Assembly: GCA_014621425.1 (NCBI GenBank)
Contig: JAANBB010000050.1
Location: forward strand, 1 to 64,000
Length of the DNA: 64,000 nucleotides
DNA from: Cylindrodendrum hubeiense
Lineage: Eukaryota > Ascomycota > Sordariomycetes > Hypocreales > Nectriaceae
Direction: 5' to 3'
The position numbers and the translations under genes are program-made. The stretch's first letter is position 1, and each line of letters begins with the position of its first letter. Under the pieces are notes generated by a model that saw nothing but the letters and a program-made list of their open reading frames with translations, made no database searches and had not been told where the DNA came from. Of the stretch, positions 39,561 to 50,085 are shown piece by piece.

Positions 39561-41129
39561 ATGGCCACCATTCTAAGCACCGCGGAGAAGATGGATGGGA
39601 ACCTCAAAAACGATTCCTCCAACGATGTTGAATCGTCTATCGACAACGCGGGAGAACATGGCATCAGTGTCGTCATTGACCCAGAGGCTGAACGCTCATA
39701 TGGTAAGTCACCTTCCCAACCGCCTCGGTGCCTGGTCCTGTTCCATAAACCTAACATGTGCGCAGTCAGAAAGCTGGACCTGTATCTTTTGCCCTTTCTC
39801 TCATTGATGTACTTCTTCAATGCTGTCGACCGTTCCAACCTGGGCAATTCCAAAACAGATGGACTCGAAGAGGATCTCAACTTCACGGGCAACCAATACA
39901 GTCTGCTCATCCTGCTCTTCTACATTCCCTTCGGCCTCCTGGATCTGCCTCTCAACCTTCTCACCAAGAAGTTCTCCGCAAAATGGGTACTGCCTACTTT
40001 GATGGTCACCTGGGGAGGAATCGCCACGGTGCAAATTGCGAGCACCAACTTTGCCGGTCTTCTCGTTCTGCGTCTGATCCTCGGTGCCTGCGAGGCCGGC
40101 TTCTTCGCCGGTGTGGTCTTCTACTTCACCCTGTTCTACAAGCGCTCCGAGTTGGGATTCCGAGTCGCCATCTTCTTCGGTAGCGCTCTGCTGGCAGCTG
40201 CCTTCAGTGGCTGCATCTCTTATGGCGTCTTCCAGATCGAGGGTACCGCACTCCACGGCTGGCAATGGCTGATGCTCATCGAGGGCATCTTGACCATCAT
40301 TGTCGGAGTCATCGCCTTCTGGTGGTTGCCTGCTTCCCCGGCCACCGCATGGTTCCTGGACGACAGAGAAAAAGCTGCAGCTCGCGCCAGAACCCTTCGC
40401 GACGGTTCAAACACTGTCGATAGCAAGTTTGACTGGAATGACTGCTTTACCACCTGGAAGGACTGGAAGTTCGCCATGTGGTGTGTTATCAACTTCACAT
40501 ATCCTGTCGCATTCGCCACCACCTCCAACTTTCTGCCTCAGATTGTGCAGCGCCTCGGATACAGCGTCATCAAGACCAACCTGTGGACAGTTGCCCCCAA
40601 CGCTGTTGGATTCGTCGTCCTTCTGGTTGTCGCAAAGTCCTCTGATCACTTTCATGAGCGTACCTTCCACGTTTTTGGTGCTCTTGCCACCTCGCTGATT
40701 GGGATGATTCTGCTCATCACCATCGATGTACTGGAGCACCTAGAGCTCGCATACTTTGCTTGTTTCCTCATGGCATCTGGTGCCTACATCCCCTCGTGTC
40801 TTGTGCAGTCTTGGCACAACAACAACAACTTGAACGAGAACAGCCGCGCTGCGACAACCGGTCTGCTCGTGGGCCTGGGTAACTTTGCTGGAATCATGTC
40901 CGCCGCCACCTTTCGCATCGAATATGCGCCCAAGTACATTCCTACTTTGATCTTGACTTGCTGCTGTAACGTTACTGCAATGACCTTTGTCCTGATTCTG
41001 GGTGGCTGGATGAAGCTGGAGAACCGTCGCAGGAACAAGGCGCAAGGTGTCAATCTCCGGGCTCAGGATGTTGATACATCTGAGCTCCCTGATGGAGAGA
41101 AGTCTCCCAAGTTCCGCTTCTTCACCTAA
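39561..41129 (+). CDS. MFS permease, anion:cation symporter (DAL5/allantoate type)
   Basis: Two exons (39561-39702 and 39766-41129) encode 501 aa. The intron (63 nt, GTAAGT ... CTAAC ... GCAG) is a multiple of three and stop-free, so it is easily retained by mistake. Splicing joins RSY to VRKLDLYLLPFLSLMYF, the typical start of helix 1. Further ACS hallmarks are NAVDRSNLGNSKTDGL, GLLDLPLNLL and the GACEAGFFAGVVFYFTLFYK segment. Twelve membrane helices are expected. Family members import organic anions such as allantoate, ureidosuccinate, nicotinate, biotin or pantothenate with protons. The frame continues upstream to a GTG, but the ATG at 39561 is the first real start. Divergent from a Zn2Cys6 regulator and followed by an amidase, which fits uptake of an amide or acid. 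Confidence 0.92.
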   Translation: MATILSTAEKMDGNLKNDSSNDVESSIDNAGEHGISVVIDPEAERSYGKSPSQPPRCLVLFHKPNMCAVRKLDLYLLPFLSLMYFFNAVDRSNLGNSKTDGLEEDLNFTGNQYSLLILLFYIPFGLLDLPLNLLTKKFSAKWVLPTLMVTWGGIATVQIASTNFAGLLVLRLILGACEAGFFAGVVFYFTLFYKRSELGFRVAIFFGSALLAAAFSGCISYGVFQIEGTALHGWQWLMLIEGILTIIVGVIAFWWLPASPATAWFLDDREKAAARARTLRDGSNTVDSKFDWNDCFTTWKDWKFAMWCVINFTYPVAFATTSNFLPQIVQRLGYSVIKTNLWTVAPNAVGFVVLLVVAKSSDHFHERTFHVFGALATSLIGMILLITIDVLEHLELAYFACFLMASGAYIPSCLVQSWHNNNNLNENSRAATTGLLVGLGNFAGIMSAATFRIEYAPKYIPTLILTCCCNVTAMTFVLILGGWMKLENRRRNKAQGVNLRAQDVDTSELPDGEKSPKFRFFT

Positions 41130-42380
41130 TTCAAGGGCATGTGGCAAGAGACAGCTAGAGTTGACTCATGAAACAGTAGCAGCTCTAGGTCCCTTGTCTC
41201 TAGAAGTGGCTTTTAGATCAAGTACCATAAGATTTAATTAGATTCCTTTATTTACAATGTGCATAAAGCTAAAGTTTCCAACTTTGATGACGTGATAAAT
41301 CGTGGAAACAGCGCGCCAAAATGTGTTGAATACTAGGTTATCCAAATTGTTACTTCACAAGTATTCTACTAACAATAGTCCCAACCGTTTTAGATATTTT
41401 ATTTGCCGATGATATCTCCCCATTCACTTTACATAATGTGGAATAACTCCTCGACTAGGATCAAATCGTTGTGTTCATCATGAATTCCTCTCTTACAGCC
41501 TCGAATTTCAATTGCTTTTTGTAAAATATTAAATTGTCTCTAGGGTAGGTACATTGATATTTTTGTTTAAATGTAGAAACAGAATCTTACAATAATGAAT
41601 AGAAATAAATATAGATAAATAAAATACAAGGTTTAAAAAATAGTAATCATAATTCCCTTATTTCTGATCATGGTTCATGTCCCCATTTCCTACATAGTGC
41701 CTCCGGCAGCAGAGCCCCGTGTCCCGGCCCCACTTACCCTTCCGGCCTCGGTGCTCAAAGTGGGAATATCCCCCGCTTCATGAGGCATAGATCCCCGAGT
41801 AGCTTGGGGCGCTGTGAGCTAGAAGTAGTTTTAGTGAGCTAACCTTCACACCTCGCGTTATCTGATAGATGTTAATGCAGGCGGGGTCTTTCTGCTCCGG
41901 TGTTCTGTCGAATTGGCCCTTGCGTCGGCCTGAGGTCAAGATACATACCTTGATCCTGGGATTTAGTGCGTGCCTCTTTAATTGCAGCTAAATGCGGGGA
42001 CTTGGATTGCAGTTAGTGATTAATTTGTCATTTCATTCTGCACAAGTCATGAACTCGACGCCTCGTAATACTTGTTGGGCCATCTGGAGCTAACCCATAG
42101 GCGAATACGCCGTATTCATCGATAAGAACCCGTTATTAGCGGTGTTTGGTTGAGCTTACTTTAATTGGTTAGCTCAGGTGTGTACGTCATTTCTGTGACA
42201 CGATAACGTATCGGACCAGATTAAACATTCCTAATCCAGAAATCCACATCCCATTTGACAGTCACAGGGATAAACCTTCCTGTCTCAAACTTGGCATTCT
42301 GCCGGGTGGCATGAGGATTGCGATACGTAACAACTTAGACCTGCGGCAGCATATTTAAATGTGAGACTATTGGAGAATAC
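41130..42380. other. Intergenic region of 1.25 kb
   Basis: 41230-41660 is AT-rich with no frame of note. The rest is the promoter side of the amidase gene. Nothing else recognised. Confidence 0.4.
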
Positions 42381-44546
42381 ATGCCTTTCGTCAGACTCAT
42401 CGAATTTATACCAGATCCTTACGAAAACCTTTCTTCTTCCTCTCACTTGCTGTGTGTGAACGGCTACTCGAACATGGCCGAACTTAACCTCGTCGAGGCT
42501 TCGATTGAAGACTTGCAGGATGCCTTAGCCTCGGGGTCTATTACGAGTGTTGAACTAGTCGCCCGTTATCTTCACCGCATCAGCACCTATGATTGCCGAA
42601 ACACTGCCCTCAACGCCATCCCAATCCTCAACAACGCCATTTTTGACGAAGCCCAGCGATCTGATGATCGGCGAGCTTCTGGCACCCCTGTGAGGCCCCT
42701 GGAGGGAGTTCCCTTTACCGTCAAAGATAGTTTCAAGGCCAAGGGAATGACGGCAGCTGCAGCATCTCCAGCATTCAAGGACCTTGTCGCCAACGAGGAT
42801 GCCTTCGTGGTCAAGACCATTCGGGACGCTGGCGCCGTCCTTCTTGGCCGCACTAATATGCCCGCCATGGCATGCGGCGGGATGCAAAGGGGCATTTGGG
42901 GTAGAGCTGAGAACCCATACAACCCGGCGTATTTAGCTGCAGGTTTTGTCTCAGGCTCCTCCAACGGATCTGCTGTATCTACCGCTGCGTCTTTTGCCGC
43001 CTTCGGCATTGCCGCCGAGACCGTATCGTCTGGTCGCTCTCCAGCATCAAACAATGCCTTGGTAGCATATACTCCTTCAAGGGGCTTCCTCTCTGCCCGA
43101 GGAAATTGGCCTCTATATCCCACGTGTGATGTCCCTGTTCCACACACGAGAACCGTGAGGGATTTGCTGTGTCTGCTGGATATTATCACAGCCGACGATC
43201 CTATCAAGGACGGCGACTTTTGGCGCGAGCAGACGTTTGTAAAGTTGCCGGAACCTTGGCAAGACAAGCCAAACTCCTTCAAAGAGATTTCTTCGTTTAA
43301 ATCATTATCAGGCCTACGCATCGCGGTCCCCGAGATATTTCTTGGTGGCCCCGCTCCGGAGGGAGCAAGACAAGTCGAAACAAGCCCTGCAGTTATCAAG
43401 CTTTGGGAACAAGCACGGAAAGATCTCGAGGCTCTCGGTGCCGAAGTAGTCATGGTACCTGACTTCCCTGCCATGACAGCATACGAGAATGATGGTTTAC
43501 TACCGGAAGGATGTCCCAGACGACCAAAAAATTGGGATGCGGTGGAAAGAGGACCATTGATTGCACACGCCTGGAATGACTTCCTAAAGAGCTTCAAAGA
43601 CGCTAAACTTCCTGACATATTTGCTCTTGACCCACTCAGCATCTACCCCAAGTCACTTCGGACAGAGCCTGAGTTACAACACTTCGAAAAAGCTAATGCT
43701 ATTCAGTATCATAAGTTGGCAGATTATGTCCGCAACACAAGCTTCTTCGAAGTTGAGGGGTTTGAAGAAGCTGTGAAGGGTCTAGAAGGCATGCGCAAGG
43801 TGCTCCTTGAGGACTGGCTGACCGCTTTGGGCTGTGACTTTGTTGTCTTCCCTGCGGCTGGTGATGTGGGACCTGCAAATGCAGACTCGAGTTTCGAAGG
43901 AGCAGCACTGGCGTGGAGAAATGGTACCTATTACAGCAACGGAAATAGGGCTATTCGACATCTAGGAATCCCTTCCGTGTCAGTACCCATGGGTATCATG
44001 GCCGACAAAGGTGTTCCAGTGAACCTCACTCTAGCCGGGCGGGCGTACGACGATGTCAAGTTGCTAAAGTGGGCAAATGCATTCGAAGCGAAGACAAAGC
44101 ACCGTGTCCCTCCCCCAAATACTCCTGCGCTCGAATCCGATGTTATTCCATTGAACTCAGACCACTCACCTTGGGTCCCACGTCCCAAGTTGACTGTTGA
44201 GAAGTTCGAGGCCAACGTAGAGGATGACGGCGTTGGAGCACCGTTCAGTGTTCATATCCATGGACTCATCACAGTTACAGCGCCCGCTCTTGGTCTGCCA
44301 GACTTGAATATTGCTATTGATGGTACCACCGTTCCACTAGAGAATATAAAAATCGAAAAGATATCCCAAGAAGGGGAAGACGAGGTTCAATTCTCTTTCA
44401 AGGCTCAAGCAGCAGCGTTGAAACACATCGAAAGAGAGGGACTAGACCGAACGAGAGCGCCTGTCGCTCGTGATAAGACAATGGGTGTCATCTTAGCAAG
44501 GGCCACTCGAGGTGGACAGCCCACAGGCTGGCTCGGACTGATTTGA
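42381..44546 (+). CDS. Amidase (amidase signature family) with C-terminal extension
   Basis: Intronless; 721 aa from the first ATG. The ATG at codon 32 (42474), in context AACATGGCC, starts directly before the conserved NLVEASIEDLQDAL and is the more likely start (690 aa). It should hydrolyse a carboxamide to acid and ammonia with the Ser-cisSer-Lys triad: Lys115 in PFTVKDSF, Ser194 in GSSNGS, and Ser217 in ETVSSGRSPAS, the variant of the usual GGS segment seen in this fungal subfamily. Residues ~625-721 form an extra C-terminal domain after the amidase fold (HIHGLITVTAPALGLPDLNI and following), of unknown role. It lies between an ACS permease and a TauD-type dioxygenase. No signal peptide, so it is probably cytosolic. 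Confidence 0.93.
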   Translation: MPFVRLIEFIPDPYENLSSSSHLLCVNGYSNMAELNLVEASIEDLQDALASGSITSVELVARYLHRISTYDCRNTALNAIPILNNAIFDEAQRSDDRRASGTPVRPLEGVPFTVKDSFKAKGMTAAAASPAFKDLVANEDAFVVKTIRDAGAVLLGRTNMPAMACGGMQRGIWGRAENPYNPAYLAAGFVSGSSNGSAVSTAASFAAFGIAAETVSSGRSPASNNALVAYTPSRGFLSARGNWPLYPTCDVPVPHTRTVRDLLCLLDIITADDPIKDGDFWREQTFVKLPEPWQDKPNSFKEISSFKSLSGLRIAVPEIFLGGPAPEGARQVETSPAVIKLWEQARKDLEALGAEVVMVPDFPAMTAYENDGLLPEGCPRRPKNWDAVERGPLIAHAWNDFLKSFKDAKLPDIFALDPLSIYPKSLRTEPELQHFEKANAIQYHKLADYVRNTSFFEVEGFEEAVKGLEGMRKVLLEDWLTALGCDFVVFPAAGDVGPANADSSFEGAALAWRNGTYYSNGNRAIRHLGIPSVSVPMGIMADKGVPVNLTLAGRAYDDVKLLKWANAFEAKTKHRVPPPNTPALESDVIPLNSDHSPWVPRPKLTVEKFEANVEDDGVGAPFSVHIHGLITVTAPALGLPDLNIAIDGTTVPLENIKIEKISQEGEDEVQFSFKAQAAALKHIEREGLDRTRAPVARDKTMGVILARATRGGQPTGWLGLI

Positions 44547-44797
44547 AACGCTGTGGAAAGTTAAACACAGTATATACTTACATAGATGAATATTAAATTG
44601 ATATTGGGGTGAGCCTTATTATACAGTTCTGTAATTTCTATGACTACTTATATCCCTTCTTTAAGATACTTCGTTTGATAAAGTAGCTTCAACATTAAGT
44701 GTAGATAATTAATGTTTCAATATTTAGAAGCATAATTAGTATAATAACTATAATATAAAACCTATAAGTAGCTTATAGTAAATACATACATAACTCG
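44547..44797. other. AT-rich spacer between convergent genes
   Basis: Very AT-rich 250 bp between the amidase and dioxygenase stop codons, with TATA-like strings and no coding frame. Confidence 0.5.
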
Positions 44798-46215
44798 CTA
44801 TCGAGCCTTATTTCCTGCACTGCGAATAAATGGCTCAAGAGGGAAGACCTCAGTCTTTGGCTGAACACCTTTATAGATTTGATCCCACCTTCCTTGGAGA
44901 ACTTCAGGAGTATGCCAGGCGTTTTCAGGGTCGCGCAGCCAAAGGCGGAGCAGATGGCGTCTACATGATAACGTGCTTATTAGCTCAAATTGTCTTCACA
45001 AGTCAAAATAATATTTAACTTACTGCTTCTCCCCTCGATCAACAAAGCCATCCCGGGCATGAAAGATGCTGAGGTTGTTAACGTATTGGATATCGCCTTT
45101 CTGGAATTCCGTGTTGACACAAAACTTTTCCCCAGTAAAGTGCAAGGTGTCCAGAGCCTCAGCTTGTGCTTCTGTGATAGGAGGAATGTCCGCACTACGT
45201 GGTAGCGCTCCGAATCCTACAAAGTATCGTCGCCCGTATTGCAGAGAGACCCTCTGGGGAGCAGTGTCAGTGGCTGGCAAAAGGTGCAACAGGGGTCTTT
45301 CGGTCCACTGCTTGTCGGCCTTTTCAAAACTACGCGTGACATTCGTTAGCACTTGCCGACGCAACAATAACTCTGCGGATGACATACACTTCCACGTCCC
45401 ACGACTCAGACAGAGTATGAATCAAGTCGGGTCGGGTCCGAGCAATCTCGTTGTAGACTTTCCAAGTGCTCGTCAATTTACTAGCACCTCCTTCTGCGGC
45501 TGTCTCGAGGGCAAAGAGTGCAACGATGTCGCCTGAATCAGTGTGAAACACCTGCTTATCAGTGGTATAGGCAGGGCTGCCAATGATACCGTTTGGATCA
45601 GAATGGCTGAGATCCTTCACGTGCGTTAAAACCACGTCTGCAAGTTTCCCTTCGAACTTGTGGTCTTGCCGACCTCGCTGTGCAGCCACGTGGGCAGATA
45701 ATCCAGTGTAGATGATGATGTTCTCCTCTCTGGTGTGCTCATCAACCTTAACGCCGCGGATGACAAAAAAGCCGTGGCCACTGTGTAGCTCATCGGACAA
45801 ACGTCGAAGCTCGGAGTGGAGGCTTGGCAGTGGAAATGTATCCGCAGTGATGTGACCATGTGAAAGACCGAGGGCTGTTGATTCAATGTTAGTAGTCGCA
45901 AGGAAGCATGAGGCTTCTGGGTGAGAGCCACCCACACTTGAAGTGAGCCACAGCTTGATCAATCTCAGCCAGCTGCTCGGCGTTAAGCACATATGTCCAG
46001 TCGTACGTCTCTGCCAGAGTCGCGCCATCCCAAACTACGTCCCCAGTCAATTGCTCTGGGAATCCTTCGGGGACCTTGGAAGGGAGATTGCCCGCAGCAA
46101 GTCGCCTGGCAGCGCGGGCCTGCCACTTATCGTAGTTGGGGGCATAGTTAATATCAGGTTGACCAGGGGGCAGCTGGGCGGCCGGAGTGACCCAGGTGAC
46201 TGTCGTGGTTGACAT
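44798..46215 (-). CDS. TauD/TfdA-type Fe(II)/2-oxoglutarate dioxygenase
   Basis: Four exons in transcript order (45936-46215, 45388-45874, 45024-45329, 44798-44960) encode 411 aa with every junction in frame. The iron ligands are His204-Thr-Asp206 (VFHTDSGD) and His346 (NLSIFHARDG). The 2-oxoglutarate-binding Arg lies in RHLLRLWLRDPENAW. The long N-terminal extension is usual for fungal members. The reaction would couple 2-oxoglutarate decarboxylation to hydroxylation of a substrate, in TauD the release of sulfite from a sulfonate. The open frame upstream begins with TTG; the ATG at 46215 is the start. It is divergent from a DAL5-type permease, and a rhodanese lies 8 kb away, which together suggest organic sulfur or acid breakdown. 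The fungal family also has non-sulfonate substrates. Confidence 0.92.
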
Positions 46216-47053
46216 AGTGATGGTGGACCTTTCAACGCAGGTCAGGGTAGAAGTGATGGAGTTCTGAGCCGTCAACGTGGATGCAATCCGAAGAACAAGT
46301 GTGTATTATCTGAGATGATTTTAGGGCTAAAATAAAACGTTAGGTATCATCCAAAATAAAAGTCGGGGTATCTGTCATTCCGGTCGCTAGGCTCAAGAAA
46401 CCCTGGTCAAATGAGTGTTGAACGCGCAAAGTAGACCTGGGATCTCCCTGGACCAACCACTCGGAGGGTTCTTCTGCACCTACGCTTGGTAGCGCGGACA
46501 GTATTCGGCCGTTTTTTATGCAGCCGTGTGTGTCTCAAGCAATAAGAGTCGACGGTACTGGGATTATGCGTGCCGGTCTCATCAAAATACCATGCTTACT
46601 GGAGTAATACGTGCCTTTATGTAGCCATGGCATCATCGAGGAGGATCCACAATCCCCATAATTGACACGCCATCGTGCTTAATTTGATTCTAAGCCAATG
46701 AGGGGTGTAGAGGCGCGCCATGACCCTGATTGTATGTAGCATTGCAGCCTCGTCGAGTCTTGTAGCGGTTCGCGTCGTTTGTGCTGCCAAGATGCCCCGG
46801 TGAGATAGCAGCCCCTCTGAGTAAAGATAGGTCGAAACGTGCTTTCCTTAATCGATGGCACGATGCATGGACGGTCCATTCTTCCATTGCACCTGCTTCT
46901 TCAAACTACACGGGTGGCCAAGCACAAAACGACATACAGAATGTTGGAGGTATATAACCTGCCTTCTGTTGTTTTGCTTTTTTCTTTGAGCGCCACAACA
47001 TCCACCTATTTTCTGTCTGCAAGTCTCAACTCGCTCTGTTTCTCTCCTCGATA
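46216..47053. promoter_or_regulatory. Divergent promoter of dioxygenase and permease
   Basis: The 840-bp region holds three good GATA-type sites: TTATCT near 46305 and AGATAG near 46802 and 46821. They are compatible with nitrogen (AreA) control. No gene recognised. Confidence 0.35.
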
Positions 47054-49202
47054 ATGGCTTCGAATAAAGGCGACGACACATTGGTCGCGGTATCCCCAGA
47101 GAGGGAACTGCACTCCCATACCGACTTCAACTTGAAGACAGCGAAACGTTCCGGGAGAGCCTTCATCCCCGACGACAGCACAACGATAGCGGAGGACGAG
47201 TTGAGTCGAGAGGCTGCGCTCACTGCCCTAACTGCCGAAGAAGAGCGGAAGTTGCTCAGAAAGGTCGATTGGCGTCTGATCCCTCTGCTTTGCATGCTGT
47301 ACCTTGTTAAGAAGCTGGATGAAAACAATGTGAGCCTTCCGTCGCTGAAAGTCTTGGGTGAACTTCTCTCACATCGCCTAGGTTTCCAACGCGCGCATCA
47401 TGAACGAGGGCACGGATGACGATATCCTGACCCAGCTTGGTATCACATCTGATCAGTTTGGCTTGGTCACGGTCCTATACACTGTGAGCTGCAACGGTCA
47501 TCTACACTTACTGTGTCTTCAAAGCTAATGGGAGCGTTTTAGGTGCCTTACATTGTGGCTGAAATCCCTTCCAATCTGCTGTTAAAAAAGTTCAAACCTT
47601 CCCGCTGGCAATCTCGAATTATGTTATCATGGTGAGTTACTCTCGCGCTATCATGTGACTTCTTAAAGAAATGCGAAAGCTGATTGATTTGTAAAGGGGC
47701 ATCGTCACCGCTTGTACGGCGGCAGTCAGTAGCTTGGGTGGTCTCTACGCCTGTCGCTTTCTTCTTGGTTTGGTGAGTCGACAAAGCTTGACATGCTTTT
47801 ATCCAGCCCTTCCATCCACGATTCATTACTAACGTAAAACTCAGACTGAAGCAGGAATGTTCCCCGGTATCATTCTTCAACTATCATACTGGTATCGGCC
47901 GGACGAAATCGCCGTTCGACTGATCTGGATTTGTAAGTGAATCGAACTGTGCGGCGTCTTGTGCAGTGTAGCTAACAACCTCCAAGTCAGCTTGGGTAAC
48001 GTGGCAGGTATTATTGGCGGTCTTTTGGCCTACGGTTTCCATGCTATTTCGGGAACTGGAGGATTGTCCGGTTGGCAATGGTAATTTCACTTCCCATGCC
48101 TCTTAAAGTCGTGTTCATGTGCGACTAACAGCATCTTACAGGTTATTCGCTATCGAGGGGGCTATCACCGTGGCTCTATCCATCCTTGTCTTCTTTACCC
48201 TACCTGACTGTACGTATATAATCTTCTATCTCCCAGGCATCTCATTACCTTCATATGCAAAAACTGTGCATCTAACATTTCATCAGTTCCTGGTAATACA
48301 AAGTGGCTATCCCCTGTCGAGAGAGCATTCCTCCAGGCCCGCCTGCCTCAAAATGCCCCCCGCTCCTCAGAGAAGGACTTCGTTGGCAGAGAAGTCATAC
48401 AAACACTCCGTGACAAAAGACTTTGGCTTTTTACTCTCAGCTGGGCTTTGATGACCTGTGGAAAAAATGGAATCGACTTCTATCGCCCGACCATCATCTC
48501 CAACATGGGTTTCAGGTAAGCTGATACGCACTCCGCAACGAAAGACTTGGGTTAACCTTCTGAAATTTAGTGATATTGCTACTGCCCAAGTCTTGAACAT
48601 TCCTACGTCTGCTTTGGCTATTATCATAATCCTCATTTTGGGTTACCACTCCAGCACAGGCAAATTTCCACTTCCACTCTACCCTATCGGATGCACCGTC
48701 ATTATCATTGCCATGTACTCAATTCTCGTGGTATATCCTAACGACATCGGCGTGTATCTCGGAATGATGATTGGCGTTGCCTTTGGTACTGCCTGGTTTC
48801 CGTAAGACTAACACCCTTCCTGTTACGGACTACTGAAGATTAAGTTGCTGATACCCTTTCTCTAGTCTCATGTGGCCGTGGCGCACTCAGACTACTAACG
48901 GAGCCACGGGCTCCGCGTTTGCGATTGGCTTCGTCAACAGTTACGGACAGGTTGGTGATGCTCTCGGGCCGCAGATGTTCCTAGATAAGTACGAGCCTCG
49001 CTATCAACTACCATTTGGCCTCTCCATGGCCCTTGTCGCGCTTTGTGGGCTCACAAACGGCGTGACGTGGTGGGTTACTCGTCAGACGGAGAGTGACACG
49101 CGAAAACATAAGCTGGCCAGGGTGGAGGCTAAGAAGAATGACGAGGCAGTCCTTGACGACATCTCGGACCGGGACTTCGAGCCCAAGTCACATGCTCATT
49201 AA
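47054..49202 (+). CDS. MFS permease, anion:cation symporter (DAL5 type)
   Basis: Ten exons: 47054-47329, 47382-47483, 47543-47631, 47697-47772, 47845-47932, 47987-48080, 48142-48209, 48287-48515, 48571-48801, 48866-49202. All junctions stay in frame and give 529 aa. The protein shows the ACS pattern: VDWRLIPLLCMLYL at helix 1, VSNARIMNEGTDDDILTQLG, VPYIVAEIPSNLLLKKF, RFLLGLTEAGMFPGIILQLS, and GWQWLFAIEGAITV. Helix 1 continues VKKLDENNVSNAR, where relatives usually have LDRxNxxNA, so the LDR motif has become LDE. Twelve helices are expected at the plasma membrane, importing an organic anion. It is far more intron-rich than the other permease in this window, so the two are not recent duplicates. 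Divergent from the TauD-type dioxygenase. Confidence 0.9.
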
Positions 49203-50085
49203 TCAATACTGCTTTCGGTAGAGTAATGAGCCGCATACTCTCACAACCCAGCCCTTAATGCGCTACAGTTATTGTGAACATTGATTTCAGACAATAGGCT
49301 GACATCTACGGGAAAAAAACCGAAAGTGCTTGAGCTTTTTGTAGATTTTGTTGTGCTTGTTGTGCTAAAGACATATTATTATAGAGCTTATGCTTCTCAA
49401 ACAATTATTATATCTCCTCTATTTTGAGTTCTGTGCATGATTCCCAGCCGCCAGATAAAAAGCCTGCCTGTTCGCGTGTAGAGCTGACTATATGAGTTGC
49501 CTATCGTGTTCCTGCCGACGACAATGCAGAGCGCCATTGACTGTGTACCCACGTCTGACATCCACAGATACGAACGGCATGGCAGTCATGATGGAGAGCA
49601 TTGAATGCGCATGGGATTCTTGATTACTGTCATGGGACCTTGGCTAACCCGAAATCATCATCGCACAACGTATATAGGCTGCACGCATCTTGGTATCCAT
49701 TGAACACTGCGTGGGCTATTTTGCTGAGCCCCATGGTACGACGCATGTATAGACGCTAATGTTTCTGGGCTGCAGTAGTGCGAGTTGACTGGATCGCGTG
49801 ATTTGGAAAACTATCCGCTGTGGAGACGATTCGATAGCATAACTAAGAAAACTATCCGCTGCGGGGTACGGCAGAGCAAAACCCTCCGAGGACCTTGAAC
49901 AGCCGGTATTTTGGTTCGGTCTCGGATTGTGGTTGCATTCGTCCTGCTCAGTGTTGCTAATCCGAAAGAGTGCTCCTCCTGGAAGATCCACAGATGCTTT
50001 ATCTTGTCCATGCACGAATTTTCCCGTGGTTGGTCGTTGACAGCATAGCCAACTTTACCGACTAATAATAACGACATCCAACACA
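49203..50085. other. Intergenic region of 0.9 kb
   Basis: Contains the 18-bp direct repeats at 49806-49864 in front of the TPR gene and otherwise nothing recognisable. Confidence 0.4.
49806..49864 (+). repeat. Direct repeats of 18 bp upstream of the TPR gene
   Basis: GAAAACTATCCGCTGTGG (49806-49823) and GAAAACTATCCGCTGCGG (49847-49864) differ at one base and start 41 bp apart (about four helical turns). They lie 220-280 bp before the TPR gene ATG. Spacing on one face and the near-identity suggest tandem binding sites. Confidence 0.55.

Noticed and set aside
39703..39765. Reading the first DAL5-type permease straight through as one exon
   Set aside because: The 63-nt stretch has a consensus donor, branch site and acceptor, and splicing restores the conserved start of helix 1.
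40220..40528. Antisense frames inside the permease gene as extra genes
   Set aside because: They follow codon structure of the opposite strand and have no family.
42975..43050. Loss of the amidase catalytic motif in the first amidase
   Set aside because: At first GGS appeared missing, but Lys115, Ser194 and Ser217 align and the ETVSSGRSPAS variant is typical of a fungal subfamily.
42587..43642. Long minus-strand open frame (351 codons) inside the first amidase
   Set aside because: It is an antisense shadow of a GC-rich, stop-poor coding sequence; the amidase on the plus strand shows full family motifs.
48119..48451. 110-codon open frame spanning introns of the second permease
   Set aside because: It retains an intron and then changes frame; the ten-exon model explains the region completely.
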